Assembly: GCF_000430645.1 (NCBI RefSeq)
Contig: NZ_KE387185.1
Location: 841,780-905,779 of the forward strand
Direction: 5' to 3'
Source of the DNA: Aquimarina latercula DSM 2041
GTDB lineage: Bacteria; Bacteroidota; Bacteroidia; Flavobacteriales; Flavobacteriaceae
DNA length: 64,000 bases
In this document: in pieces, positions 1 to 10,499 of the stretch
How the letters are laid out: each line of letters opens with the position of its first letter
Numbering within the stretch: position 1 is the first letter of the stretch
The notes under the pieces: generated by a model
Told to the model about the DNA's origin: nothing
The model's input: only the letters and a program-made list of their open reading frames with translations
Database searches by the model: none
Program-made: the position numbers and the translations under genes

Positions 1-894
1 AATCATATAACCAACCATCCCAACTAATAGAAATAGTATTGGTACACATTACATTTGCTACGGCCGACGGATTATAAGCTTCTACTAATGCGTACATATA
101 ATCTTCATAATTTTCAGAAGCAATTAAATAATCCAGAAATCTACTGATCGGTAAATTAGTAATTGCAAACAAATTATGAAAGTGAATTCCAAAATCTTCT
201 ATAAGAGCTTTTTTAAATTCTTTTTCCATAGATGCTTGATCACCTGGTAAAAAGGCACCAGAAGGATTATAAACTAGATCTAATCTAAGACCACTGTCTG
301 GCATCCCATATCCTCGTTCGTTAAGTTCTTGCAGTGCTTTTATGGATTTATCAAAAACTCCATCTCCACGTTGTTTGTCAGTTTTTCCTCTGGTCCAATG
401 CGGCATGGAAGAAACGACATGCACATTATGTTTTTTAAAGAAATCGGGGAGATCATAGTATTTTTTATTCGCTCTAATGATAGTTAAATTACTACGTACG
501 ATAAAATCCTTAATTCCTGCTTTACTTGCTTCCTCGACAAACCATCTAAAATTAGGATTCATTTCGGGCGCTCCACCTGTGAGATCTAATGTGTGTGCCC
601 CCGTTTTTCTTATGACTTCTAAGCATTGTAGCATAGTTTCTTTGGTCATAATTTCTTTACGATCAGGTCCCGCATCCACATGACAATGTTCACAGACTTG
701 ATTGCACATATATCCTACATTGATCTGTAGAACTTCTAATTTATTGGGACGCAGTGAATTATGTCCAATTTCTGCAATTTTATCTGCAAACTTAGGTAAT
801 TCTCCATTAGCAAAAATTCCATTATTTAGAATTTCTAATTGTCTGTGAGAGTCTGCTAGTTCGTTATTTCTATTTTTGAGTGACTTAGTAGCCA
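1..894 (-). CDS. arsS: Arsenosugar biosynthesis radical SAM protein ArsS (3' end cut by window)
   Basis: Reading the minus strand from the ATG at 892-894 gives 298 codons open to the window edge, so the C-terminus is missing. A CxxxCxxC cluster (CNQVCEHC, about residues 53-60) binds the radical SAM 4Fe-4S cluster, followed by HVDAGPDR and the DLTGGAPEMNP motif typical of ArsS. Family knowledge: ArsS acts with the methyltransferase ArsM to build oxo-arsenosugars from methylated arsenic and an adenosyl group in the cytoplasm. The gene lies 61 bp downstream of an AhpD-like gene on the same strand, a pairing often seen in arsenosugar loci. arsM is not visible and may lie beyond position 1. The identification is firm; only the last part of the protein is absent. 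Confidence 0.9.
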
Positions 895-955
895 TATATT
901 ATTTTTATCATTGATAATACCGCGTTATAAGATTACCATATTTATAGTAAACATT

Positions 956-1291
956 TTACATCGATAGTTTTTCATATTTATTCATCATTTGTACGCCGTG
1001 TACCAAAGTTGCACCACTTTCTATGGCGGCTCCGGTATGGACTGCTTCCATCATTTCTTCTTTGGTTATACCTTTTTGAAGTCCATCCTTAGTGTAAGCA
1101 TCAATGCAATAAGGACATTTTACCACGTGCGAAACAGCAAGTGCTATTAAAGATTTCTCTCTAGCGGATAGTGCACCTTCTTCAAAAACTTTTCCGTAAT
1201 AATCAAAGAATTTTGTTCCTAGCTCTTCACTCCATTCAGTTATTTTTCCAAATTTTCTAAGATCCGCAGGATCATAATATGTTTTAGACAT
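956..1291 (-). CDS. AhpD-like / carboxymuconolactone decarboxylase family protein, arsenosugar-associated
   Basis: A 111-residue protein with the AhpD-type core: CPYCIDAYTKDGLQKG carries the redox CxxC, and a following Gly/Ala-rich helix (MEAVHTGAAIESGATLVHG) is typical of the carboxymuconolactone decarboxylase fold. Length matches single-domain members. It is the first gene of a two-gene minus-strand unit with arsS, 61 bp apart. Members next to arsS are annotated as arsenosugar-biosynthesis-associated peroxidase-like proteins. Whether it reduces peroxides or handles an arsenic thiol intermediate is not known from sequence. No signal peptide, so cytoplasmic. The start at 1291 is the only sensible ATG. 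Confidence 0.85.
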   Translation of the reverse strand: MSKTYYDPADLRKFGKITEWSEELGTKFFDYYGKVFEEGALSAREKSLIALAVSHVVKCPYCIDAYTKDGLQKGITKEEMMEAVHTGAAIESGATLVHGVQMMNKYEKLSM

Positions 1292-1947
1292 ATGTTGTCG
1301 TTTTTAAGTTACAAGCATTTACTATTAGTCGTGCAATAAGAATCAAAACTTACAATAAATCTCAAATTATTTAATAAAGACTAAAGTCAACATTATGAAG
1401 ATAAAATAAAAGTTAATGTTAAATAATTAAGTGTTTTTGTTATAAAATATTTACAGTCAGCTTATAAAAACAAATTGTTTTAAAAACCAATAATGTTTTA
1501 ATCTGTTTTCATTTTTAGAGGTTTTTGACTTTACTTGTTAAGATATTAAGGTGCTGTTTTGTTTTATAAAAAGTATACTATTGTTAATAGAAACTATAAA
1601 GTGGTTTTAGATAAAATATTTATTTAATCTATATTAGGTTTGATTTCCTAGATATTACTTCTTTTTAAAATTTTAACACTTTAAAAACATAAGCCACTGA
1701 TTTACAGATATTTTTTTAGATATTTTTGAATTTACAACATTCCATGTTTATTACATGTACATAGAATGTTAAGATTGATAGATTAGTTTAAAATACAATG
1801 TAATGTTGTAGCTTTATCAATATTGACAACAAAAAATCTAAAATATTTATTTACTCTTCATAGTGTTTTTAAGTAAATATTTATTAAGAAGATTTGAAAG
1901 ATAGAATTGTAAATACATTTATTGCTAAAAATTAAAAGATAAGTATA
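1292..1947. other. AT-rich divergent intergenic region
   Basis: About 655 bp between the minus-strand ars unit and the plus-strand GH3 genes, without a convincing ORF. Two imperfectly related inverted repeats stand out: AACATTA (1389-1395) with TAATGTT (1414-1420), and AACATTC (1736-1742) with GAATGTT (1764-1770). Two strings match the Bacteroidetes -7 consensus TAnnTTTG (1635-1642 and 1721-1728), but neither has a clear -33 TTTG at the right distance. The region must hold promoters for both directions; the exact sites are not resolvable by eye. Confidence 0.5.
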
Positions 1948-4260
1948 GTGAAGGATTGTAAAAAATATAACTTTAGGGGTGTAGGTTTAGTTATAGTGGG
2001 GCTTTTTTTAATGATACCGAAATATAGTTTCTCCCAAAATAAGAAGGAAAAAGAATCTTCTGATCGTATAGAAAAGAAAGTAGATTCTTTGATAGCTATT
2101 ATGACGCTAAAAGAAAAAATAGGTCAGCTTGTATTATATAATGGAAGCTGGGATGTAACGGGGCCACCTTCTGATGTAGGAAATAAAGAAAAATATGAAA
2201 AACTTAGAAATGGTGAAGTGGGAGCAATGCTTAATGCTACTTCTGTAGCGGGAACTAAGGAATTACAGAAAACGGTTATTGAAAATTCGAGGTTAAAAAT
2301 TCCATTACTTTTTGGGTATGATGTGATCCATGGTTTTAAAACTATTTTTCCAATTCCTTTAGGAGAAAGTGCAAGTTGGGATCTAGAGGCAATAACGAAA
2401 TCTTCGTCTATAGCAGCAAAAGAAGCAACAGCTTCTGGAATAAATTGGGCATTTGGGCCAATGATGGATATTTCTAGAGATGCTCGTTGGGGTAGGGTTA
2501 TGGAAGGAGCTGGAGAAGATCCTTTTTTAGCTTCTAAGATTGCGGTTGCTAGAATTGAAGGTTTTCAGGGAGATGATTTGTCTAAGAATAATACACTAGC
2601 GGCTTGCGCTAAGCATTTTGCTGCATATGGTTTCGCAGAAGGTGGTAGAGACTATAATACGGTAAGTATTGGAGAGTATGAATTACATAATACTGTGTTG
2701 CCTCCATTTAAGGCTGCTGTGGATGCAGGCGTTGCTTCTATGATGAGTTCATTTAATGAAATTGATGGTATACCAGCAACAGGACATAAAGGATTACAGA
2801 GAGATATTCTTAAGAAAACCTGGGATTGGGATGGATTTATAGTTTCGGATTGGGCTTCTATTGCAGAAATGATATTTCATGGATACGCAAAGGATAAAAC
2901 ACATGCGGCAGAATTAGCAATGAAGGCTGGTAATGATATGGATATGGAAGGTAGAGCTTATGAAGCAGGTTTAGAGCAGTTAGTAAAACAAGGAAAGGTC
3001 GATGAAAAATTAATTGAAGAGGCCGCTAAGCGAATACTTAGAGTTAAGTTTAAATTAGGGTTATTTGATGACCCATTTAAATATTGTGATGAAAATCGTG
3101 AGAAAAAAGACATTTATACTAAGGAGCATTTAGAAGTGGCTAGAGATGTAGCAAGAAAATCTATTGTTTTGCTTAAGAATGATAAGAATATTCTACCACT
3201 TAAAAAAAACATAAAAAGTATTGCTGTAATAGGTCCGTTGGCTGATGATAAGGATACTCCTATAGGAAGTTGGAGAGGTATGGCAACACCTAATTCTGCG
3301 GTGTCTCTTTTAGAAGGGATTAAATCTGCAGTAGAAAAAACTACTAAGATATCGTATGCAAAAGGAGTTGAATTAGGTGTAGGTGAAAGGAGTTTTGTGA
3401 GAGACTTAAAAGTGAATAGAGAAGATTTTAGGGGTATTGAAGAAGCAGTAAAAGCGGCTAAAGATGCAGAGGTTGTAGTCTTAGCTATTGGAGAGGAAGC
3501 TTTTCAATCTGGAGAGGCAAGAAGTCAAGTAAGTATTGAATTAACAAAACCGCAGCAAAAATTATTCAAAGAGATTTATGCTGTAAACAAAAATATAGTT
3601 GTTGTACTTATGAATGGTCGGCCTATGGCAATCTCTAATGTGGCAGAAAAAGCACCTTCTATCTTAGAGACATGGCATTTAGGTTCAACATCAGGGAGTG
3701 CAATTGCTGATGTGTTATTTGGAGATTATAATCCTTCTGGTAAATTACCGGTCTCTTTTCCTAGACATGTTGGGCAATTACCTATATACTATAATGTAAA
3801 GAATACAGGAAGACCAGTTAATGCCGATGGAATGGTGTTCTGGTCGCATTATACTGATGAAAAGAATGACGCATTATTCTCTTTCGGACATGGATTAAGC
3901 TATACTAAGTTTAAATATAAAGACTTTAAAATAAGTTCGTCATCTTTTACTACAGGAGGAGATTTGTCGGTCTCTGTGACAGTTACTAACGCAGGTGAAC
4001 GAAAAGGGAAAGAAGTAGTTCAGCTTTATATTCGAGATTTATTTGGAAGTTTAACGCGTCCGGTTAAAGAATTAAAAGACTTTAAAATAGTAGAATTAAA
4101 TCCTAAAGAAAGTCAGACGGTAACTTTTAAAATTGATGAAAAAACAATTCAGTTTTATACTGCCAATAAGAAGTGGGAGGCAGAACCTGGAGATTTTAAA
4201 GTATTCGTTGGAGGTAGTTCAAAAACAGATTTAGAAATTGATTTTTCTTTTAAAAAATAA
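1948..4260 (+). CDS. Secreted GH3 beta-glucosidase (BglX-like)
   Basis: 770 residues. A hydrophobic stretch (about residues 11-29, ending FSQ) is a signal peptide for export to the periplasm. The GH3 N-terminal barrel runs to about residue 360 and carries FIVSDWAS with the nucleophile Asp301. The C-terminal domain contains QSGEARSQ with a candidate acid/base Glu523, and a fibronectin-III-like domain closes the protein. Family role: removes non-reducing beta-linked glucose (sometimes xylose) from oligosaccharides. The start is GTG: an in-frame stop lies at 1933-1935 and no ATG precedes the signal peptide. The stop codon is immediately followed by the next GH3 gene, so the two are co-transcribed and probably translationally coupled. 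Confidence 0.92.
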   Translation: MKDCKKYNFRGVGLVIVGLFLMIPKYSFSQNKKEKESSDRIEKKVDSLIAIMTLKEKIGQLVLYNGSWDVTGPPSDVGNKEKYEKLRNGEVGAMLNATSVAGTKELQKTVIENSRLKIPLLFGYDVIHGFKTIFPIPLGESASWDLEAITKSSSIAAKEATASGINWAFGPMMDISRDARWGRVMEGAGEDPFLASKIAVARIEGFQGDDLSKNNTLAACAKHFAAYGFAEGGRDYNTVSIGEYELHNTVLPPFKAAVDAGVASMMSSFNEIDGIPATGHKGLQRDILKKTWDWDGFIVSDWASIAEMIFHGYAKDKTHAAELAMKAGNDMDMEGRAYEAGLEQLVKQGKVDEKLIEEAAKRILRVKFKLGLFDDPFKYCDENREKKDIYTKEHLEVARDVARKSIVLLKNDKNILPLKKNIKSIAVIGPLADDKDTPIGSWRGMATPNSAVSLLEGIKSAVEKTTKISYAKGVELGVGERSFVRDLKVNREDFRGIEEAVKAAKDAEVVVLAIGEEAFQSGEARSQVSIELTKPQQKLFKEIYAVNKNIVVVLMNGRPMAISNVAEKAPSILETWHLGSTSGSAIADVLFGDYNPSGKLPVSFPRHVGQLPIYYNVKNTGRPVNADGMVFWSHYTDEKNDALFSFGHGLSYTKFKYKDFKISSSSFTTGGDLSVSVTVTNAGERKGKEVVQLYIRDLFGSLTRPVKELKDFKIVELNPKESQTVTFKIDEKTIQFYTANKKWEAEPGDFKVFVGGSSKTDLEIDFSFKK

Positions 4261-6537
4261 ATGATGCGAAAATTATATATAATAGTGCTGGTACTAATAG
4301 TAATCAGTTGTGATTCTGAAGTTAATAAAAAGAAAAAGGAATCGGTGAGAGAAACTCCTGCAATGAATACAGAGATAGATAACAAAGTAGCTTCATTACT
4401 GTCAGAAATGACTCTGGAAGAAAAGGTGGGGCAAATGACACAAATCACACTCGATGTGGTTACCAAAGGCGACAATCAGTTTAGTTCGGCACAACCCTAT
4501 GAGTTAGATTCTGCATTAGTTCATAAAGCTATTCATACTTACAAGGTAGGCTCAATACTTAATACTCCGGGAGTACCGTTATCTAGACAAGATTGGTATA
4601 AAACCATTAAAACTTTCCAAGATGAAGCGGCTAAAACTCCTAGACAGATTCCTATTATTTATGGGATTGATGCAATTCATGGAGTAAATTATACTATCGG
4701 AGCAACGTTGTTTCCACAACAGATAGGATTGGCAGCAACATTTAATAAAGATTTGGTAAGAGAAGCGGCAAAAATTTCTGCATATGAAACTAGAGCATCC
4801 TCAATACCTTGGAATTTCTCTCCTGTTTTAGGATTAGGAAGAAATCCGTTGTGGCCTAGGTTGTGGGAAACATTTGGAGAAGATGTTTACTTAGGCAAAA
4901 CAATGGGTGTTGCCATGGTAGAAGGTTATCAAGGAACTCTTGGAGATCCTAATACGGTTGCCTCTTGTATGAAACATTATCTAGGATATAGTGTTCCACT
5001 TTCTGGCAAGGATCGAACACCAGCTTGGATACCAGAGAGAGAACTAAGACAGTATTTTTTACCTGCGTTTAAAGAAGCTGTAGATGCAGGATCAGTAACG
5101 TTAATGATTAATTCTGGAGAAATTAATGGAGTTCCAGTACACGCTAGTAAATTTTTATTGACAGATGTGCTTAGAGGTGAATTAGGTTTTCAAGGTATTG
5201 CTGTTACAGATTGGGCGGATATTAACTATCTACATACTAGACATAAAGTTGCAGAAACAATTAAAGATGCTATTAAGATATCAGTTAATGCTGGTATAGA
5301 TATGAGTATGGTTCCACATGATTTTGAGTTTTCGGAATTATTAGTGGAATTAGTGAAAGAAGGAAGTGTTTCTGAAGAAAGAATTAACGATGCGGTTTCC
5401 AGGATATTAAAAGTTAAAATGCAATTAGGGTTGTTTGAAAACCCTGTTACGGACCCCAAAAAATACCCTGATTTTGGATCGAAGAAATTTGCTGAGGTTA
5501 GTAAAAAAGCAGCTCTAGAATCTTTCACGTTGTTAAAAAACAACAATAATATTTTGCCTATAGCAGAAAAGTCTAAAATATTGGTTACTGGACCAACTGC
5601 AAATACAATGAGATCACTTAATGGCGGATGGTCTTATAATTGGCAGGGTAGTGAAGCTGATAATTATGCAAAAGATAAAAATACTATTGCTGATGCTTTT
5701 ACAAAATCAGGTAATACTACATTTATACAAGGAGTATCTTTTGACGGAGAAAATAACATTAATGAAGCTGTGAAAGCCGCAAAACAAAGTGATGTGATAT
5801 TATTGTGTTTAGGTGAGAATTCTTATACAGAAACTCCAGGAAATATAAATTCTATACTGTTGCCAAAGGATCAGATAGAATTAACCAAAGCATTAGCTAA
5901 AACCGGAAAGAAGATAATACTTGTTTTATTAGAAGGAAGACCAATCATTTTTAATGAAATAGAACCTCTAGTAGATGCAGTTTATATGGGGTATTTACCA
6001 GGAAACTATGGAGCTGATGCTTTAGTAGATTTATTGTTTGGTTTAGAAAACCCATCTGGGAGATTACCAATAAATTATCCTAAGCACCCTCATGCTTTTG
6101 TGAATTATAATCATAAACACTCTGATAATATCGCTGTTCCAAATTATTATGAATCGGATTATGATCAGCAATATGAGTTTGGTGATGGGTTGTCTTACAC
6201 TAGCTTTAAGTATAGTGATTTGTCATTAAGTTCTACTCAAATGACGCAAGATGGATCAATTAAAGTATCTGTAAAAGTTACTAATACTGGAAATAGAAAA
6301 GGAAAAGAAGCTGTGCTTTTGTTTGTTAGTGATCTCTACGCTAGTATTACACCAGAAGTTCGTGCCTTAAAAGGATATGAAAAAATAGCTTTAAATGCAG
6401 GAGAGTCTAAGGTAGTTTCTTTTACAATTACAAAAGACGAATTGTCTTTTGTAAACGAGAGTTTAGAAACAATTGCTGAATCGGGAGAATTTGAAATTAG
6501 TATTGGAGATTTAAAGAAAAAATTTGAGCTTAAATAA
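4261..6537 (+). CDS. GH3 beta-glucosidase lipoprotein
   Basis: 758 residues. The N-terminus is a lipoprotein signal with lipobox VISC (Cys near residue 17), so the enzyme is membrane-anchored in the periplasm or on the cell surface. GH3 features: IAVTDWAD with nucleophile Asp317, a GENSYTETPG segment with candidate acid/base Glu524, and a C-terminal fibronectin-III-like domain. It starts directly at the stop of the upstream GH3 gene; an ATG at 4264 is an equally good start. The two enzymes are clearly paralogous in layout but strongly diverged in sequence, so they probably handle different beta-gluco-oligosaccharides or linkages (inference). Length is normal for the family. Confidence 0.92.
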   Translation: MMRKLYIIVLVLIVISCDSEVNKKKKESVRETPAMNTEIDNKVASLLSEMTLEEKVGQMTQITLDVVTKGDNQFSSAQPYELDSALVHKAIHTYKVGSILNTPGVPLSRQDWYKTIKTFQDEAAKTPRQIPIIYGIDAIHGVNYTIGATLFPQQIGLAATFNKDLVREAAKISAYETRASSIPWNFSPVLGLGRNPLWPRLWETFGEDVYLGKTMGVAMVEGYQGTLGDPNTVASCMKHYLGYSVPLSGKDRTPAWIPERELRQYFLPAFKEAVDAGSVTLMINSGEINGVPVHASKFLLTDVLRGELGFQGIAVTDWADINYLHTRHKVAETIKDAIKISVNAGIDMSMVPHDFEFSELLVELVKEGSVSEERINDAVSRILKVKMQLGLFENPVTDPKKYPDFGSKKFAEVSKKAALESFTLLKNNNNILPIAEKSKILVTGPTANTMRSLNGGWSYNWQGSEADNYAKDKNTIADAFTKSGNTTFIQGVSFDGENNINEAVKAAKQSDVILLCLGENSYTETPGNINSILLPKDQIELTKALAKTGKKIILVLLEGRPIIFNEIEPLVDAVYMGYLPGNYGADALVDLLFGLENPSGRLPINYPKHPHAFVNYNHKHSDNIAVPNYYESDYDQQYEFGDGLSYTSFKYSDLSLSSTQMTQDGSIKVSVKVTNTGNRKGKEAVLLFVSDLYASITPEVRALKGYEKIALNAGESKVVSFTITKDELSFVNESLETIAESGEFEISIGDLKKKFELK

Positions 6538-6598
6538 TTATCAAGATTTAATATTTGCATTTTGTTTAAAATGAATATTGATAGCTTATTAATATTTT

Positions 6599-6615
6599 AC
6601 AAACGTATAGTTTGT
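6599..6615. promoter_or_regulatory. Inverted repeat ACAAAC-N5-GTTTGT upstream of the sensor-regulator gene
   Basis: Perfect 6-bp arms with spacer GTATA, 60 bp before the start of the sensor-regulator. The arms are the same hexamers that form the core of the LacI-type palindromes at 12654 and 13832, but here they are separated by five bases, so binding by the same LacI protein is uncertain. It could instead be an operator for the other LacI (9484-10497). Confidence 0.35.
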
Positions 6616-6675
6616 GTAATGTGTTAAGATTTTAATGGTATATTTGATAAGCTTACTGATGTAAAAACTTGTCTA

Positions 6676-9462
6676 ATGTGTCGTATTTCTATTATATTTT
6701 ACTTTTTAGTTGTTTCGGGTTTTTCCCAGTCTATAAGCGATAAAACACTTCCTAAAATAACACACTATGATACTAAGAATATGGGTTTTAATGCTCAATC
6801 TTGGGATGTTAAACAGGATGAAAATGGTTTAGTTTATATAGCTAATGGGAATGAGGTCTTGGTGTTTGATGGAACCGATTGGACATCAGTAGCTACAAAT
6901 CCTGAAATGGTAAATAGAAGTTTATTTGTTAAGAATAAAGACACTATTTATTTTGGTGCAGATGGACATCATGGTATGTTAATTAATAATGGTTATGAAG
7001 ATTATAAGATTCAACCTTTAAGAAATAACAAAAAAGATGTTGCTGCAGATATTGAAGAGTATTGGAGAACTCATTTCATTAATAAAGAGATTGTTTTTCA
7101 AACTTTCAGGAATTTGTATGTTAATCAAGGGAATATTATTACGAAAATCCCAGCTCCATATCGATTTAAGTGGAGTTACAACATAGATAATCAGATATAT
7201 GTTAATGATCTTAAATATGGTATTTTTCGGTTAGAAGAAACCAATTTGATTCCTGTAGTTAGTGATCCTGCTATAAATGAGAATATCATTGGAGTTACAA
7301 AGGTTAATCAAGATTTAATTATTATAACAGATACAAAGGGACTTTTTAAACTTCAGGGAGATCAATTGATACCTATTAGTTTTTCTGATTCTAATGATAT
7401 TCAAAAAGCTCAGATATTTTCTTTTCTTAAACTTAAGGATAATAGAATTGCATTGGGAACGGTTTCTAACGGACTGTATTTGTTAGATTTAAATTCTGGA
7501 GAAACTCATAATATTAATAAAAGAAATGGGTTGCAAAACAACACAATTCTTTCTATTTACCAGGATTATGAAGATAATCTTTGGTTAGCCTTAGATTATG
7601 GGGTGGATTATGTAGAGTTAAATTCTCCACTTACGTATTACTATGATTATTATGGAGAGCTTGGGACTACGTATGCCGTGGTAAAAGAGGAAGGTTTATC
7701 TTACTTAGGAACTAATCAAGGTTTGTATGTTGGGAATAAAATCAATTCTAATACTAATGATGAACTTGAGTTGTTACTTAATGGCCAAGTTTGGAATATA
7801 GAAAAGGTTGATGACAAAATATATGTTGGTCATGATAAAGGAGCTTATTCATTAGAAGGTAAAGTTCTGACAAGAATGGGTGAAGATTTAGGAGCTTGGA
7901 ATTTTAGAAAATTTAGGATTTCCGAACAAGAGGAATCTTTAATATCTGGAAATTATAACGGAGTTTCTTTGTATCAAAAGAAAAATGGAGAATGGGAAGG
8001 TTATAAATTAGCAGGATTCGAAAAGTCAGGACGTTATCTAGAAGTGGATGAAAACAATAATATCTGGATTGCATTAGGGAGTAATGGTGTTTTCAAGTTT
8101 AATTTAGATTATGAAAATAAACAATTAAAAAAGCTTGGTTTTTATCCTATAAGTGATTTTGATGGAAACAGATTATCACTTTCTAAAGTGGAAAATAAGA
8201 TTGTAATTACATCTAATTTTTATTCTTACACTTATTCAGAAAATACTAATAACTTCAAGAAATCCGAGATAGGAGTTGATAGAGGGTATGCGCCTCGTAT
8301 CTATAAAAAAGGAGATGAAACTTGGTATTTAGATAATGATAAAGTCGTTGTAGAGGATTCGCAGGGATTAACGGTGCTTCATGAATTAGAAGATCAACTT
8401 GTTCCAGATGTAGTTAATGTTTTTTCCTTAAGTAATGCTCATAAAGTTATACCTGTTTTTAATGGTTTTGCTATGTATTCTAAGAATAAAAAAACAATTA
8501 AAGAAGGTATTAAGAGTGAAATTTTAATCAGAAATTTTGTTTCTGTTAATAGTGGTAAGTCGTATAATTTTGATGATAAAATACCATTTTCAGATAATGA
8601 TCTTAAAATTAATTATGCATTACCTATCTATGGTCAAGAAATCGAATATCAAACTCGTTTAAACGATAACGAATGGAGTGAAAATACTACTGCAACTGAA
8701 AAAACATTGTTTAATCTTAAAGAAGGAGATTACACCTTTAAGATTAGAGCCAAATATAATGGAGACTTTAGAGAAAGTAATTTTAGTTTCACCATAAAGC
8801 CACCTATTTATAGAACAAATTGGGCATATCTTTTATATCTGTTGTTGTTTTTATTACTAGTTATTTCGGTTATAGGAATTAATCGGTATAAAATGAAAAA
8901 GCAAGAGCGAATTCTGTTAGAAGAAAAAGCTAGAAAACTTAAAAAACAAGAAGAAGAGCATCGCGCTCAGAAATTAGAACAAGAACATAAGATTATTGAA
9001 TTGAATAACTCTAAGCTTCAAGATGAGATAAAAGCTAAGAGTAGAGAGTTAACTCAAATTGCATATGTTAACCTTAATAAAAATAAAATTTTAAAGAAAA
9101 TAAAAGACAAAATTGTTAAGGTACAAAATGCTTCTGATCAAAAACTTCCAACTAATAGCTATAATGAGTTGGTTAGATTAGTAGACTATTATATTACAGA
9201 TAAAGAAAGTAAGCTGTTCGAGATTAATTTTGATAAATCACATCAAGAATTTTACGAAAAACTTTCGAAAAATTATCCTAACCTTACTTCAAAGGATTTA
9301 AGGTTATGTGCATACTTAAAAATGAACCTTTCTTCAAAAGAAATTGCACCGTTATTAGGAATTAGTTCACAAAGTGTCGATGTAAGCAGGCATAGATTAA
9401 GAAAAAAGCTTAATTTAGGCTCCAAGGATAATTTGACTAATATCCTTATAAGTCTTAAGTAA
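6676..9462 (+). CDS. Membrane-spanning sugar-sensing regulator: propeller, Y_Y_Y, TM and LuxR-type HTH
   Basis: 928 residues. A signal peptide (ending GFSQS) leads into a long periplasmic region of beta-propeller repeats (EDNLWLALDYGVDY and similar blade motifs) and a Y_Y_Y-type domain just before the membrane (about 640-710). One transmembrane helix lies at about 713-735, followed by a Lys/Glu-rich coiled coil and a C-terminal LuxR-type helix-turn-helix (about 870-918, with LSSKEIAPLLGISSQSVDVSRHRLRKKL). There is no histidine kinase, so this is a one-component sensor that couples periplasmic oligosaccharide binding directly to DNA binding, the SusR-like layout of Bacteroidetes. It sits between the GH3 pair and a LacI gene (21-bp gap), so it probably controls this locus. 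Confidence 0.88.
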   Translation: MCRISIIFYFLVVSGFSQSISDKTLPKITHYDTKNMGFNAQSWDVKQDENGLVYIANGNEVLVFDGTDWTSVATNPEMVNRSLFVKNKDTIYFGADGHHGMLINNGYEDYKIQPLRNNKKDVAADIEEYWRTHFINKEIVFQTFRNLYVNQGNIITKIPAPYRFKWSYNIDNQIYVNDLKYGIFRLEETNLIPVVSDPAINENIIGVTKVNQDLIIITDTKGLFKLQGDQLIPISFSDSNDIQKAQIFSFLKLKDNRIALGTVSNGLYLLDLNSGETHNINKRNGLQNNTILSIYQDYEDNLWLALDYGVDYVELNSPLTYYYDYYGELGTTYAVVKEEGLSYLGTNQGLYVGNKINSNTNDELELLLNGQVWNIEKVDDKIYVGHDKGAYSLEGKVLTRMGEDLGAWNFRKFRISEQEESLISGNYNGVSLYQKKNGEWEGYKLAGFEKSGRYLEVDENNNIWIALGSNGVFKFNLDYENKQLKKLGFYPISDFDGNRLSLSKVENKIVITSNFYSYTYSENTNNFKKSEIGVDRGYAPRIYKKGDETWYLDNDKVVVEDSQGLTVLHELEDQLVPDVVNVFSLSNAHKVIPVFNGFAMYSKNKKTIKEGIKSEILIRNFVSVNSGKSYNFDDKIPFSDNDLKINYALPIYGQEIEYQTRLNDNEWSENTTATEKTLFNLKEGDYTFKIRAKYNGDFRESNFSFTIKPPIYRTNWAYLLYLLLFLLLVISVIGINRYKMKKQERILLEEKARKLKKQEEEHRAQKLEQEHKIIELNNSKLQDEIKAKSRELTQIAYVNLNKNKILKKIKDKIVKVQNASDQKLPTNSYNELVRLVDYYITDKESKLFEINFDKSHQEFYEKLSKNYPNLTSKDLRLCAYLKMNLSSKEIAPLLGISSQSVDVSRHRLRKKLNLGSKDNLTNILISLK

Positions 9463-9483
9463 GGATTTCTAATCATTAAGGTC

Positions 9484-10497
9484 ATGAGAAAAAAGGTTAC
9501 CCTAAAACAGCTGGCAAAAGAATTGAACTTGTCTATTTCCACAGTGTCTAAGTCATTAAAAAATGATTCAGAAATAAGTCAGAAAACCATCAATAGAGTT
9601 CATGAGCTTGCTAATTTTTATAATTATAAGCCTAATGCGCTAGCGGTAAGCTTAAAAAGTAATAAAACCAATACGATTGGTGTTCTGTTGCCAGAGATTC
9701 TTAACCATTTCTATGCTAAGGTTTTATTTGGTATTGAACAAGAGGCGTCTAAAAATGGATATAAAATAGTTACCTGTATAACAAATGAATCTTATGAAAA
9801 AGAGGTCGAATATGTAGAAATGCTTAACTACAGTAGTGTTGATGGTTTTATCCTAGCGCTAAGTAAGGAGACGCAAATGCTTAATAAATTTGATCATTTT
9901 AAAGATTTAAAAAGAGATAATGTGCCATTAATCATGTTTGATCGGGTAAGTGGTGAAGTGGATTGTGATAAAGTGATCGTTGATGATAAGCATGCTTCAA
10001 AAACAGCAATTAAACATTTGATAAAGACGGGATGTAAAAACATAGCTGTAATTTCAACTATTTTTGATCTTAGTGTTGGTAGACTAAGGTTAGAAGGTGC
10101 TCGAGAAGAAGTTTCAGTAAATGATGGGGTTACTTTAATAGAACTGCCAGTAAAAAATATTGAAACAGAAGAAAAAGAGATAGAATCTTTTATTAAAAAT
10201 AATAAAATAGATGCAGTACTCGGATTGGATGAAACTGCTGCTGCTGTTGCAATAAATATGTCCAATAAGTTAGGATATAAGATCCCAGATGAAATCTCTG
10301 TAATTGGCTTTACAGATGGTATATTATCTAAGCATTCATATCCTAAATTAACTACAGTTTCTCAGCACGCAGAAGAGTTAGGGTCGAAAGCAGCAAAAAT
10401 GCTGCTTGATAGAATATCGGACACCTCAGAAAATAATTATAAATCCAATACAGAGATCGTTAATACCTCGCTGATACTTAGGGATTCTACTAATTAG
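9484..10497 (+). CDS. LacI-family transcriptional regulator
   Basis: 337 residues. The N-terminal helix-turn-helix (VTLKQLAKELNLSISTVSKSL, residues 5-25) is followed by the hinge helix (YKPNALAVSLKSNKTNTIGV) and a periplasmic-binding-protein-like effector domain ending with the usual LTTVSQHAEELGSKAAKMLLDRI segment. Cytoplasmic sugar-responsive regulator by family. It lies 21 bp after the sensor-regulator on the same strand and ends 2 bp before the end of the convergent GH65 gene. Its effector cannot be read from sequence. Confidence 0.93.
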   Translation: MRKKVTLKQLAKELNLSISTVSKSLKNDSEISQKTINRVHELANFYNYKPNALAVSLKSNKTNTIGVLLPEILNHFYAKVLFGIEQEASKNGYKIVTCITNESYEKEVEYVEMLNYSSVDGFILALSKETQMLNKFDHFKDLKRDNVPLIMFDRVSGEVDCDKVIVDDKHASKTAIKHLIKTGCKNIAVISTIFDLSVGRLRLEGAREEVSVNDGVTLIELPVKNIETEEKEIESFIKNNKIDAVLGLDETAAAVAINMSNKLGYKIPDEISVIGFTDGILSKHSYPKLTTVSQHAEELGSKAAKMLLDRISDTSENNYKSNTEIVNTSLILRDSTN

Positions 10498-10499
10498 TG

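Noticed and set aside
1389..1770. AACATTA/C inverted repeats upstream of the first GH3 gene as operators
   Set aside because: Arms are only 7 bp with differing spacers (18 and 21 bp) in very AT-rich DNA; too weak to call beyond mentioning.
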